Shown here: one piece after another, positions 21,585 through 33,109 of the stretch | Layout: each line of letters opens with the position of its first letter | How positions within the stretch are numbered: the first letter of the stretch is position 1 | NCBI GenBank assembly: GCA_030549335.1 | Contig: CM060198.1 | Location: 49,751,353-49,815,352, forward strand | From: Pontederia crassipes | Lineage: Eukaryota; Streptophyta; Magnoliopsida; Commelinales; Pontederiaceae | Direction of reading: 5' to 3' | DNA length: 64,000 bases | Notes under the pieces: generated by a model | What the model was told of the DNA's origin: nothing | Seen by the model: only the letters and a program-made list of their open reading frames with translations | Databases searched by the model: none | Made by a program: the position numbers and the translations under genes

Positions 21585-22253
21585 GTAAATTACACCAAAT
21601 GTCCTCCAACTTTAAGGTTTGCTCAGCGATACCCTCAAACCTCACTTTGTAACACAAATGCTCTTCATCTTTTAACGCGTTTCACCCGATGCCCTTTTTA
21701 CCCAGGATAGCCGATTTTTCAGTTTTTCGTCGACGTGGCGTCCACGTGATCATTTCCTCTCTCCTCCACGCAAATAGTCGTCCGACGTGGCATGCTCTGA
21801 CATGGCAAATAAAATTACACTAATGCCCTCCAACTTTAAGGTTTGCTCAGTGATACCCTCCAACTTCGAGATGATCACGTGGACGCTACATCGACAAAAA
21901 ATCAAAAAATCGACTGTCCCAGGTAAAGAGGGCATCGGGTGAAATGTATTAAAAGATGAAGGACATTTGTGTTACAAAGTGAAGTTGGAGGGTATCGCTG
22001 AGCAAACCTTAAAGTTGGAGGGCATTAATGTAATTTTACGTGCCACGTCAGAGCATGCCACGTCGGACGACTATTTGCGTGGAGGAGAAAGGAAATGACC
22101 ACGTGGATGCCACGTCGACGAAAAATCTGAAAACCGGCTATCCTAGGTAAAGAGAGCATCGGGTGAAACGCGTTAAAAGATGAAGGGTATTTGTGTTACA
22201 AAGTGAAGTTGGGAGGGTATCGCTGAAGTTGGAGGACATTTGGTGTAATTTAC
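21585..22253. mobile_element. Foldback (MULE-like) element
   Basis: GTAAATTACACCAAATG at 21585-21601 is mirrored by CATTTGGTGTAATTTAC at 22237-22253. The arms pair over most of their length, including CTCCACGCAAATAGTCGTCC against GGACGACTATTTGCGTGGAG and the CCTCCAACTTTAAGGTTTGC block. A further copy of the AAGTTGGAGG region lies in the loop. No ORF of note and no clear target duplication. The family call (MULE-derived foldback) is inference. Confidence 0.75.
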
Positions 22254-22429
22254 CCGATTTGGTTTGGATCGTGCGTAGGTTGAAGAAAAAAAAAGAAAAA
22301 AAATCGCGCCGTTGTGAGCCGTTGAGATTGAATGGGACGATGACCATTGGACGCACGATTTGAACCCTTGATGAGAAAATAAACGGCAACTCATGAATTA
22401 AATGTTGGATGAATATTGTTTCAACGTCC

Positions 22430-24811
22430 ATCTATGGTGAGGGTGATCTCACTAGAGTTGGACCAGTCTCTGTCTGCGTTGCCTGCACCACCGCTGCCGG
22501 CTTTATTTGGCGGCCTGGGAAGGGGCAACGAAGCGCCTTGGCTCACCAGCATCCGATACACCTCGTCCATCGTCGGCCTGTCTTCGCTCGCTTCTTACAC
22601 GCACAAGAGCCCCCACTCGAACGCATCTCAACACCTCGGCCGCCGAGTACGAGCCTTTCACCGATTCGTCGAGCAGCTCCAGTGATTTGCCTTGCAGCCA
22701 CAACGTCCAAGCCTGCATTGCATATGCGTTCATCCATCACTCACGCACGAAGTCGACGGCATACATAAGTTACGATCGAGGAGACAACTTACGACGTCTA
22801 AGAGGCCTTGTTCCTGCAAATATGAATTCCTCCTACCGCTTAAGATCTCCAGCACTATTACTCCGAAGCTGAAGACGTCAGATTTCACCGAGTAGATCCC
22901 TCCTGTTGCATACTCCGGGGCGATGTACCCTCTGTTAAAGGCACAGCCAGCAACTGATTTATATGTCCACAGTACTTACGGTAATTAATTTATTTATATA
23001 CTTACGGTGTCCCAACTCGTTTTGATCTCTTTGGATGCGTTTGGCAACCATTCCGATTGTTCTGTCAAACGAACTCCGTGACGGGAACAAAAACGTGATC
23101 TGGGCGAGAATATTTTGAGAAATGTTCTCGCCCAAATCGAGAACATTGACTTTTTTTCTCGAGCCGCCATCCCTTTTTTTAAATTTCATCTATTTTTTAA
23201 ATTATTTTAGTTTATATGTATATATAATTTATAATATATTAATACGTTATTAATGATATTATAAAATAATTTATTAAATGTTATTAATTCAAAACTATAA
23301 AATAATTAATAAATATTTTATTAATTAAACTATTTAATTATTTTATTAAAAAATAAATTATATTTGTATTTTAAAATGTACGTAAATTATAATATTAATA
23401 ATATTTAAAATATTTAATCAAAATAAATAAAAATAATATTAACAATATAACAATTTACGTAAAATATAATATTAATAATATATTCTTATTTACTATAATT
23501 TTATACCTCGTAAAATAATAAATTATATTCTTAGTTCTTACTTTTTATCCAAACACCCACTAAAATTTATCCATCACATCAATCTTTTAAATCTTCATCG
23601 TTACACTTTTTCATCTAAACACCAACTTAAACTTTCCTATCACATCAATTAGTTCTCGAGAATAAATATTTTATAATGTTCCCGTACCAAACGCAGCCAA
23701 ATAGTTGCAATGCCGAAGTCTGAAATAGGATGTTCCTTGGCTTGAGGTCTCGGTGTATGATGTTTAGTCTGGAATCCTGATGCAAGTAGAGTAGGCCTCT
23801 GGCGATGCCAAATATGATGGATGTCCGCTTTTTCCAGTTCAAGCTTGCACTCTTCCTTTTATCTGGTCAAAAATTTTCCAGCACTCGTTAGTACATCGTT
23901 TGTGTGTATGTGTGTGCGCGCAATACTGCATTGGAATTGTGCACACAAATCGCGTAAGTATACCAAACGAGGAAAATGCATATGTATAGCGACCGCTCTA
24001 CACCAAAGTGTAAAACGTCCGCTCTACCGTCCGATTTTGAATGAAGGGTGTCATCTTGTGCGATCTTATGGGATGTATCGCAATCATTCAAATTTAGATG
24101 AATGGCTTAGATGGAATAAGAAAGGGAAGTAACTAAGAACTTGCACGTAATTTGGCGGTCCCCAAAATTTCACCAGCACTCTTCGCGCTCCCAATCTTGC
24201 CGCTGCTCCCTCCTCCTCCATTTGCTGCTGACGCAATGCTACTATTCTCGATCCTACAGCTGCTCTCTCCTCCGCTGTTCGCTGATGTCGCGCCGCCATG
24301 CTCCCGATTCTGCAGCTGCTCCCGATTCATATTCTACAAATATGAAGGTATCTAAGCTCTTGTTCTCCAAGTGCTCATATATCAAGATTCTTTCATTTCC
24401 TTCGATACAGCAGCCAAGAAGACGGACGAGATTCCTGTGCTGCAGCTGTGTTATCAGCAGCACCTCATTTTTTAATTCTTCCTAGCCTTGCAACGAAGAT
24501 TTGGACAACTTTTTGGCTGCAATTTCCTGCCCATCTCTCAGCTGACCCTGCATTATGGTTGAACATTGCTTCAGTAATCTCTCAACTCTGAAGAGTATGC
24601 ATCAATTTCCAATATTGTTGAGTGGTTTTGCGGAAGATGCATGACTAATCAATGGTGATGCATCTATTACCAATTCATGCCTACATACCTTGTAAACTTC
24701 ACCAAAACAACCTTGACCAAGTTTATTCTCGTTGGAGAAATTTCTAGTGGCGGCTTTAATGGTATCTAAATCATACAAAGGCAACTCCTGTAACTCTAAG
24801 AAACCTGGCAA
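22430..24811 (-). pseudogene. S5: decayed antisense receptor-kinase relic
   Basis: Reading the minus strand, kinase exons appear in family order: LPLYDLDTIKAATRNFSNENKLGQG with a donor after EVYK (about 24800-24690); GQLRDGQEIAAKKLSKSSLQG, a stop, then [13 protein letters not shown] (24556-24340); [15 protein letters not shown] and [12 protein letters not shown] (23842-23700); [24 protein letters not shown] (about 22930-22820); and a last exon ending SSEITLTIDGR (about 22730-22430). Lesions include the TAG stop, valine changed to alanine before the ATP-binding lysine, a lost DFG-side segment, frameshifts in the last exon and a TIR element at 23030-23701. No ectodomain or membrane exon is found upstream. 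It is an SRLK/CRK-type relative and is dead. Confidence 0.82.
23030..23701. mobile_element. AT-rich TIR element inside S5
   Basis: Ends TTTGGATGCGTTTGG (23030) and CCAAACGCAGCCAAA (to 23701) form a 15-bp inverted repeat with one mismatch. The 670-bp body is AT-rich and non-coding. It separates two kinase exons of S5. No convincing target duplication, so the superfamily (hAT or Harbinger-like) is open. Confidence 0.6.
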
Positions 24812-25207
24812 AGAGAAAATGAAAATAAATTTGAAATTCGCAGGTATAACTTTGGCGTGGAAATGGAAGCATGCTTGAAGTTATCTGCGGTTAGGAAGAA
24901 GATAATGCCACAGTAGACACGTAATAACCTGCTGGACATTTTTTTTTCTTTTTTATTTTTTTTAACATACTTTATTAGTCAGAAAGCAGGGTGAAGCTGA
25001 GGTATTTACTACTGCGTTTTATATGGACCAATAAAATTCTATCATTAAGCAGGTGAGAAACTGAACCCCACCCGCCCGCTCAACTGCTCTTCCGCTCCCT
25101 CAACTCCGAAATTCCACTAATAACACTAAGATGGTTGGATGTTATGAAAATTAGACGAGTAAGGTGCAGGCAACATTACTTTCCATTGCGGCAAAAGAGC
25201 AATCGGG

Positions 25208-25350
25208 ATTAAGAGTGTTCATGGGTCAGATTGACCCATGAACAAATCCGCCCGATCCGACAAAAATTAGTCGGGTCAGGTCAAGGCCACTAAGGGTAGA
25301 AAATTTGACCAATCTGACCAGGTTCGGATCGGGACCCGATCACCCTTTTT
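25208..25350. repeat. Fragment of the GTGTTCA hAT-like family
   Basis: Starts AAGAGTGTTCATGGGTC and contains GTCGGGTCAGGTC and GACCCGATC words like the termini at 4377 and 47480. Only one end is recognisable. AT-rich DNA follows to about 25700 without a credible gene. Confidence 0.45.
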
Positions 25351-25699
25351 TAAAATTTTTTTATCTTACTTTTTATAGTTATTTTAATATAAAAATTTAG
25401 TTAGTAACTATTATAATAAAGTATGTTTTTTGAATATTTGAACATTATTTTCATAATTAAAATATTTTACTTTAATATTTTTTATTTTAAATCAAGTATA
25501 GGACTAAAATTAAGTAAAAAAGTTAAAAAAATAATAAAATTGTCGACTCATATTTGTGATATAAATTTTCACCTCGAGCCTCTCGTGCAATTTTTCTTGG
25601 TTATTTTGCAACTCAAAAGGGATATAAGCTTCTATATCTCTCTTCTCATAAGATTGTTTGCAGCAGGGATGCTCAATTTCAGGAAACCATTTTTCCTTT

Positions 25700-27610
25700 T
25701 TTTGAATCACCTGCTTCTTCATCCTCTCCTACTATTGTGGTTTCTCCACATGTTATTCTTAATCCTTTTAGTCGTCTTTGTATCTCCTTCTAGTTCTCCT
25801 TCACATGTCTCGGCGGATGTCAGTTTGCACCTCTTCCTGATACAGACATTCCTACTGCTGAGCCTGCTCCTCTTGTTCCTTCTTCCAGGGCTCGAAGGAA
25901 TATCAAACCCCCTAATTGGCTTCATGATTATGTTACTCATTCTTCTTCTTTAGTTTCTCCTCGTTATCCAATATCTGATGTTGTTTCCTATGGCCATCTG
26001 CCATCTCACTACCAAGCTTTTCTAGTTTCCTTGAATACTGCTGTTGAACCTTCTTCTTATTATGAAGTTGCTAGGCATCCTGATTGGATTCAGGCCATGA
26101 AGTTGGATATGGATGCTCTGGAATCTAACAACACTTGGGAGGTTGTTGATTTACCACCTGGTAAGAAGGGCATCGGGTGCAAATGGGTTTATAAAGTGAA
26201 ATTGAATTTCTTTGGTCAAGTCGAGCGTTATAAGGCTCGTTTGGTGGGTAAAGGGTTTACTCAATTAGAGGGTGTTGATTACAAGGAAACTTTTTCTCCT
26301 GATGCAAAAATGTCCACCGTTCGTTGTCTTCTTGCTACTACTGCTTTGAGTTCATGGCCGTTGTTTCATTTGGACATTAATAATGCCTTTCTCAATGGTG
26401 ATTTTTTTGAGGAAGTCTATATGCAGATTCCACTTGGTTTTCGTCGACAGGGGGAGTCCAAGGTGTGTCGACTTCAACGTTCCTTATATGGATTAAAGCA
26501 GGCTTCTAGGCAATGGAATCTCAAACTTTCTCAAGTGTTAATTTAGATAGGTTTCTTACAAAGTCATTTGGATTACTTCATGTTTATAAAACGTTCTAGT
26601 AGCAATATTGTTGTATTCCTCGTTTATGTGGATGATATCATTCTCATTGGAAATTCTGAGATTCTGATTCAGCAAGCAAAGGATGTTCTTAGTTCAAATT
26701 TCAAAATCAAAGATCTTGATAAATTGAAGTTTTTTCTTGATTTAGAAGTTATGAGGTCTGACAAAGGAATTATTTTAAATCAAAGGAAGTATGCTATGAA
26801 TTTAATTGCAGATACTAGACTTTCTGCAGCAAAAGGAGTTGAAGCACCACTTGAACAAAATTTGAAGCTCATGACACTTGAATATGATAAGTTGTTTGTT
26901 CCTGAATTCACTGATACAGTTTTATCTGATGTTACTTCTTATCAAAGACTCATGGGCAAGCTAATATATCTGACAATTACTCATCCAGATATTTCTTTTT
27001 CAATTCAACACCTTAGTCAATACATGCAGCAGCCTAAACAGTCACATATGGAAGCAGCCTTAAGAGTTATCAGATATTTGAAAAGTAATCCAAGTGCTGG
27101 TCTCTTCTTTCCTGCAAAGAATTTTGATAATCAGCAGGGCTTTTGTGATGCTAACGAGAAAGCTTGCCCTATGCCGAGGCATTCAGTAACAAGGTACTAT
27201 GTGAAAATGGGTGAAGCTCTGATATCCTGAAAATAAAAAAAATAGGAAATTATCTCACGTTCATCCGTAGAATCAGAGTATAGGATTATGGCCAACCTTG
27301 TTGCAGATCTTATTTGGATATATAGAATGTTTTCATAGTTGGGGGTTTATATATTAACTCCTATTGCAATTGACTGTGACAACAATGCAGCAATACACAT
27401 TGCCAAGAATTCAATCTTTCACGAAAATATCAAACATATAGATGTAGATTGTCATTTTGTTAGAGATCAGTTTATAGCTCGATGCATTCAAGCATATTAT
27501 GTGGCTTCAATTGAACAAGTTGCTGATATTTTCACCAAGGCATTAAGTACAAGACAACATGCTTATCTTACTTCCAAACTAAGCATGCTTAATGTGCATA
27601 AGGCCTAGTT
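25700..27610 (+). pseudogene. Ty1/copia integrase-end, RT and RNase H relic
   Basis: A readable pol region: an intervening ARRNIKPPNWL segment, then RHPDWIQAMKLDMDAL, NTWEVVDLP, GCKWVYK, YKARLVGKGFTQ, FHLDINNAFLNGD and SLYGLKQASRQW; after a stop at 26544, YVDDI with the catalytic aspartates intact, and RNase H pieces ending in ADIFTKAL. The frame 26568-27230 is open for 220 codons. Stops at about 26544 and 27229 and a gap near 27240-27340 kill it. A purine tract GAGGGGGAG (27612-27620) precedes the LTR. Gag, protease and most of integrase are missing. Confidence 0.88.
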
Positions 27611-27620
27611 TGAGGGGGAG

Positions 27621-27816
27621 TATTAATAGTTAGTTAATTCTGTTTGAATGTAGCAGTGTTATAAAGTTCTGTACCGGAAACTTTGTAATCGTTTGTAATC
27701 GGATAGTTATTTCAGTTTTTACTGTAAGAACACAATATAAATACAAGGCTTGCTCCTCAGTCGATTTGATTGAGTTATTTTTCGCCCGTTCTCTCTTTCT
27801 GAATTTGAGACTATCA
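27621..27816 (+). mobile_element. Copia 3' LTR
   Basis: It starts TATTAATAG (TG decayed to TA) straight after the polypurine tract and ends CTATCA at 27816, where sequence changes abruptly to a host-gene fragment. An ATATAAATAC box lies at about 27736-27745. About 196 bp, in the range for small copia LTRs. Confidence 0.65.
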
Positions 27817-28341
27817 CGTACCACCGGACCTCGCCCACCTCCTCGTCATCGCCGTCGATGGACGCCTCCCGCAGGCGGCACTCCGCCGCCACAATGCATG
27901 CCATGCGCGCCGTGTTGGCACGCTCGCCGAAGCAGGAGGCGTCAGCGGAGATGCGGAGCGGAGGGGACTCGGTGTGCCACGTGCCATTGGCTAGGGCCTC
28001 GTCGAGCCTCACGTGACCGCACGTGACCCCAGGGTGCCACCACAACTCGCTGTAGCTCCGACAGCGGTCCCAAGTCCGCGCGGAGGCGCCGATGCCGAAG
28101 ACGACGTGGGAGACGTTGGTGGCTGGCGGGAATGATCGTCGGGGTCACCTGTGAAGCTTTCATTACGGTTGGAACGAACCGAGGCGAGGCGGTCATCACA
28201 GTTCGGGCAAAGCCAGCCATGGTCGCCGGAGGACAAGGTGGAGAGGCAGACGAAGGTGAGGGAAAGGACAGCGAAGAGGCAAAGGGAGGCGGTGGTACAC
28301 CGGCGCCGGTCGTCCTTCGCCGGAGCGCAGATGGGCAGCAT
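27817..28341 (-). pseudogene. DUF604 / fringe-like glycosyltransferase 5' fragment
   Basis: On the minus strand an ATG at 28341 opens a leader with a hydrophobic stretch (LCLFAVLSLTFVCL) as in Golgi type II enzymes. After a frameshift near 28130 the sequence reads NVSHVVFGIGASARTWDR, ELWWHPG, GHVRLDE, ISADASCFGERANTARMA and EVRWYV. This is the conserved order of plant DUF604 proteins (GT31-related), just before their DDD motif. The copia LTR begins exactly after RWYV, so the catalytic part is lost and the gene is broken. No remainder of the gene is recognisable on the other side. Confidence 0.75.
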
Positions 28342-31300
28342 CTTAAATCGACAGTTTGCGGTGGCGGAAATGAAAGGGGCGGAATTCGTATTTTTTCTTC
28401 AGATGGAATTCGAGGAGACCTGTATTTCTTTTTTTTTAATTAACATTTAACACCGTGATATAGTTACAATAATAAATACTTCAATCGGATTTTTCACCAT
28501 AATTATGCAAACGTTAAAAATAATTATAAAATTAATATTAGATCTCAATCATATGTTTATATAATTGGGTACCATGTGCACATTAGTTGGAGACAAATTA
28601 GTTGCATGCTTAAAGCTTAAAGCAAATTAGTCATGTTTAAAGCAAACCTTAGCGTTTACAAGCCCACTTATTATCTATTTTACTGGGTTATAAACTTATG
28701 CAGTTTGGGCCGAAGAAGGCCGTTCACACGCACTGCAAAGACCCTTGGATTTAGGGTGTAAAACCGATAAGTTTGTCCGACCTAAAAAATTTAATTGAAT
28801 TTGAAAATTAGAAGTTCGTATGAGATATAGAATAACTTTTATAATAAAATAAAGTCCCACTAAAAATATTATAAAATACTTGGAGCTGAGATGGACCGAG
28901 AAAAAAATTTTGAGGGACCAACATATATTAAAAAATTAATAAATATTTGTCTAAGAACCCGTACCATGCGCGATTGTTACAAATTATGTTAATATTATTA
29001 AAAAGCTACAGTAAATATTTTTTAACTTTTCTAATTTTTTGAACATTTTTTGAAGGCCTAAATCAATCATGGTTGCAACAATTCAAAAGTTCTCTTAAAA
29101 AATATGCATTTATAATATCATTTTAAACATAAAAAATATGAAATATTTTTTGTAAAAGAAAAATAATTACTTAGAGGCCCAAAACCAATTATTTAATACG
29201 TTTAGTTTCAATGATTTCAAAAGATCACTCATAATCGACATAATAGCAATGTGAAATGATATAAAAATTAAACTTCAAAGAGCAAACCTGAATTTTAAAT
29301 CTACTACTTGAGAGAGCAAAATTACTCTAAAGCTTTAATCCATGTCAAGTATCACATAAGTTTAAAATCTAGGGAGATCAAAATTACTCTAAAGTTTTAA
29401 TGCATGTCAAGTATCACATATCGAATACTTAATTGGCATAATTTATTTTATCAATCATATAATATGTTAAAATAAAAATTCAAATAACTTAATTAGTATC
29501 TATATGCAAAAGATTAATACTATGAATTTGTCAATTTTTTTGGCGGAGTCAAGAATATTTTGAATGAATTTATAATTGAGCATACAATTTGGTCCTTTCT
29601 TAAATTTTAAAAATTTTAATATATATATTTTTATTTTAAGATATTTTTATTTTCTATAAATAGATTCAAAAATAATAGTATCATTATGTTTACTCAGCAA
29701 ATATTCATTTACAGATCCAAAAAACCTACTCCTAATCAAATTAATTTTAGCTCTACTTTGTTTTAAATTATTTGTAGTCATTTATTTTTTTTAATTCTAA
29801 AGACATTACACAATCTTTGAAAAATTATTGTTAAAAGGATTGAATTTTTTAATTCCTTTGCTGGATGCAGAAACATGTAATATCGTAAAAGCTATTATAT
29901 CTTGTGTAGCAGTCTTTTTAAGATACATATGAATATTAGAATAGAGGTAGGATTTTATGCAATATTAGGATCCGAGATTATTTAGGATTATGATTACGAC
30001 TTAAATTTAAATAAATCAGGATAATTATCAACTTGTATGGAATAAATTAATATTAGTAAAGTTAAATACGCAATATTAGGATATATAATATTAATCTTAG
30101 GATGCAGTGAAACAAATTACGCAATATTAAGTACGCAATACTACTACTATTATTACTACTACTACTACTATTACTTTTATATGATATAAGCAGATGTATT
30201 TTTTATAGTCAAACTTGGTTTAGTCTTAGGATAATAAGAAATATAAATTTATATAAATTATTTCTATTATAAGATATTTTATTTTTCAAGAAAAGCTTGA
30301 AAATAATAATGTTTTTTTATTGTATTTCATACATAAATTATTTTAAAAAATTTTATCTGGCGGCATGTTTAATTCTAATCCAAACATTGGGTTTATGTAA
30401 TTATCTTCTAATATATATTGATTAATGTAGTTATTGATTAATCAAAGACATCTAACATATAACCAAGCTGGATTATGACCCAGTGAGTCGTGGGTAGCCT
30501 CAATTCCTAGAATCATGATAAAAACAAATCATCACTTGATTAAAAGAGTATTGTTCTGCTCTTTATCCTAATTTTGAATTAATTGGATGCTAATAGCTGA
30601 GAACCGAGTGGGTATAAAAAAATACATTTAACACTCTTCCTCCGACATTCTTCTAGGAGTTTTATTTCCTAATCTAATATCCTATACTATTTTAAATATA
30701 TATTAAATTGAAATAATAATCCTTATAATATATATATATATATGTATATATATATTAGGATCAATAAAACTCAGTTCATACGTTGATTCTATCCTTATAT
30801 TTGATATAACAATATTTGAAATTTCATAAACTATATGATAAAAATAAATTTTATTTGAGCAGAAATAGAAGTTTTCAAAGGTTTAAATTTTAAAAAAAAT
30901 GAATAAACGAAAATTTAATTAAATATAAAAAATAAATTAAGTTAGAGAAATAGTTGAAGCTCTATAAATTTAATTAATTTATATTCTTTTGAAATTGTAT
31001 TATTTAATCTGAAGAAATAGGACTTGAATAACACGGATAATCCCAACCTATTTAAAATTCGAATATTCACCATAAGCCTTATTTAAGTTCTATTCTTTTA
31101 ATTTTAGATTATTTAATCCGAATATAAGGACTTTAATAACATTGATAATTATATATATTAATGTTAATAATCCCATTCTACTTCAAATTCTAATATTAAA
31201 TATAATCCTAATCCTAATATAGAATTCCATCAGATTATATTAAACTAATCTAATCCTAATCCTAATCCTTCACATAACTAATCCTAATCATAATATAATT

Positions 31301-32335
31301 AATATAACTAAACCTAATACATTCACATCCTAGCCGTACCTAAACACATTCCGAATCTATAAATATTATTATATATTGATATTTAATTCTAAATCCCTAT
31401 ATAATATCGAATTACATTGAGAAAGATAAAATACGTAAAACAATTTTAAACTATCCCCAATATTAATACATATAATAAATAATATATAAGAAATAATATT
31501 TTGTATTTCATTAGAATATCCTACTATGTAATAATATTTAATTATATATCTATATCTCTATATATGATAGTAACCATAATGTATTCACATGAAAAATTAT
31601 TAGGTACAAAATACTAATATTATAATATTTGATTCCATAAAAATGTATAAACCTGACGGTATTAATACCTATTTAAATCATAATACTAATCGATTTCATT
31701 GGATTAGCAAATATATACTATCTGATTATTTATATAATATCCTACACTGTTTCCTATTTTCTAATCTAATATTCTATTTCCTTGGATTAGTAAATATGTT
31801 AGACGTCAATTTTAAATTCTAATATTAAAATAATAAATTATATATATATATTAGGATTATTATTTTTAATCTAATATATACATTTAAAATAGTGTAGGAT
31901 ATTAGATTAGGAAATAGGACTTCCTGAAGAATCTTGATGGAATTCTACACGTATAGATATTACAAAATTATTATTAGAATAAATCTTGGTAATATTAGAT
32001 TATATGTGTCTTAGGATAGGTAATATTTTACATATATAGATTAAGATTAGTACATATATATTAATGTAATAAGATTGGAATATTATGATTAAAATTAGTT
32101 ATGTTTAGGATAATAATTTAACATATATTAATTTTATTAAATTTATCTATATTATGTTTCAATATCATTATTCTATTTGTATTTAACTATTTTTTTCAAA
32201 AAATTGTGGACATGCCATGTGACATCCCAATGTTTACCTTTTATATATATAATGAAGATTAAAATAAACTTTAAAAAGTAATAAATATTTATAAAAAATA
32301 TGAAGTAATATGCTCTTAACTCATACTTAACATAA
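28342..32335. other. AT-rich DNA without recognisable genes
   Basis: Nearly 4 kb of AT-rich sequence with no ORF over 60 codons of note. It holds a short ACT/ATT trinucleotide run (30140-30172), (AT)n runs (about 30727-30755) and the inverted repeat pair listed separately. Probably old transposon debris. Confidence 0.7.
30636..31960. repeat. Inverted repeat pair, about 100-bp arms
   Basis: The left arm (about 30645-30725, with TTTCCTAATCTAATATCCTA) is complementary with mismatches to the right arm (about 31850-31930, with TAGGATATTAGATTAGGAAA). The 1.1-kb interior is AT-rich with TAATCCTAATCCTAATCC words. The arrangement fits an old TIR element; no target duplication was found. Confidence 0.6.
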
Positions 32336-32809
32336 TCTATATATATAATCCTAAGACTTCAGGCGCCTTCTCCTTCCTCCTTTGCTATTTATCCTTTTTA
32401 TTTAATTATATTTATCTATTTTAACCACCTATATCTTTCCTATATATTCCCCATTATCTTCTATTATATTTTCCATAACTATATATATATCTCCTTCCTC
32501 CTTTCATATTTATCTTTTTTCTGATTTTTTTGATTTAATTATATTTATTTATTCTAACCACCTATATCTTTCCTATATATTTCCCATTATCTTTTATTAT
32601 ATTTTCCATAATAAATAATACATTTGGTAACTTCCACACATACTCATGTTAACTAACCCACTATCCACTGGTAATAAATAATTTCTTTAAAAAAATATTT
32701 CATTTATTGACATTTAATTTATAGACATTTAATTGATTTCACATAATACATTCTTTCTATTTAAGATCATCCTCTCTTCAAATTTATTTTCTGACATTTT
32801 CATATCAAA

Positions 32810-33109
32810 ATGAATTACTCACTACTTAGTGATATTAGCAATGTTAGAGATGATTGATCAGTTATAGTTAGGATTTCTAGAATTTGGGAAACAAAAAATT
32901 TGGAAAAAAATGAAGAGCTAATAAGCTTAAATATGATTTTAATTGATGAGAAGGTAATTTCTTACTCCATTTTTATTTATCATATTTTTTATTTGTTTAT
33001 TATTAACACAACTTCTTTTCCAATCTTATTACAGAAAAATATGATGCATGCTTCAATCCATAAGAATCAAGTTGGACGGTTTAGACACCTATTATTTGAA
33101 ATTTTATAA
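32810..33109 (+). pseudogene. RPA-like OB-fold fragment of the Helitron
   Basis: Exon one reads MNYSLLSDISNVRDD, a TGA where tryptophan is expected, VIVRISRIWE, and SLNMILIDEK. A GT-AG intron of 81 bases (32954-33034) follows, then NMMHASIHKNQVGRFRHLL. This matches the N-terminal DNA-binding fold of the RPA1-like proteins that plant Helitrons carry. The frame is short and stopped. Confidence 0.75.

Noticed and set aside
22409-22895. Plus-strand ORFs of 67 to 121 codons
   Set aside because: They are antisense to the last kinase exon of S5, which explains their openness.
25423-25953. 176-codon ORF rich in Leu and Phe
   Set aside because: The first part is AT-rich noise, and the second is an alternate frame of the copia integrase-RT linker (RRNIKPPNW in the correct frame). 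Apparent membrane helices are compositional.
32900-33109. Stand-alone small gene
   Set aside because: The 69-codon ORF reads through the intron of the RPA-like fragment. Conserved residues lie on both sides of GT-AG borders.
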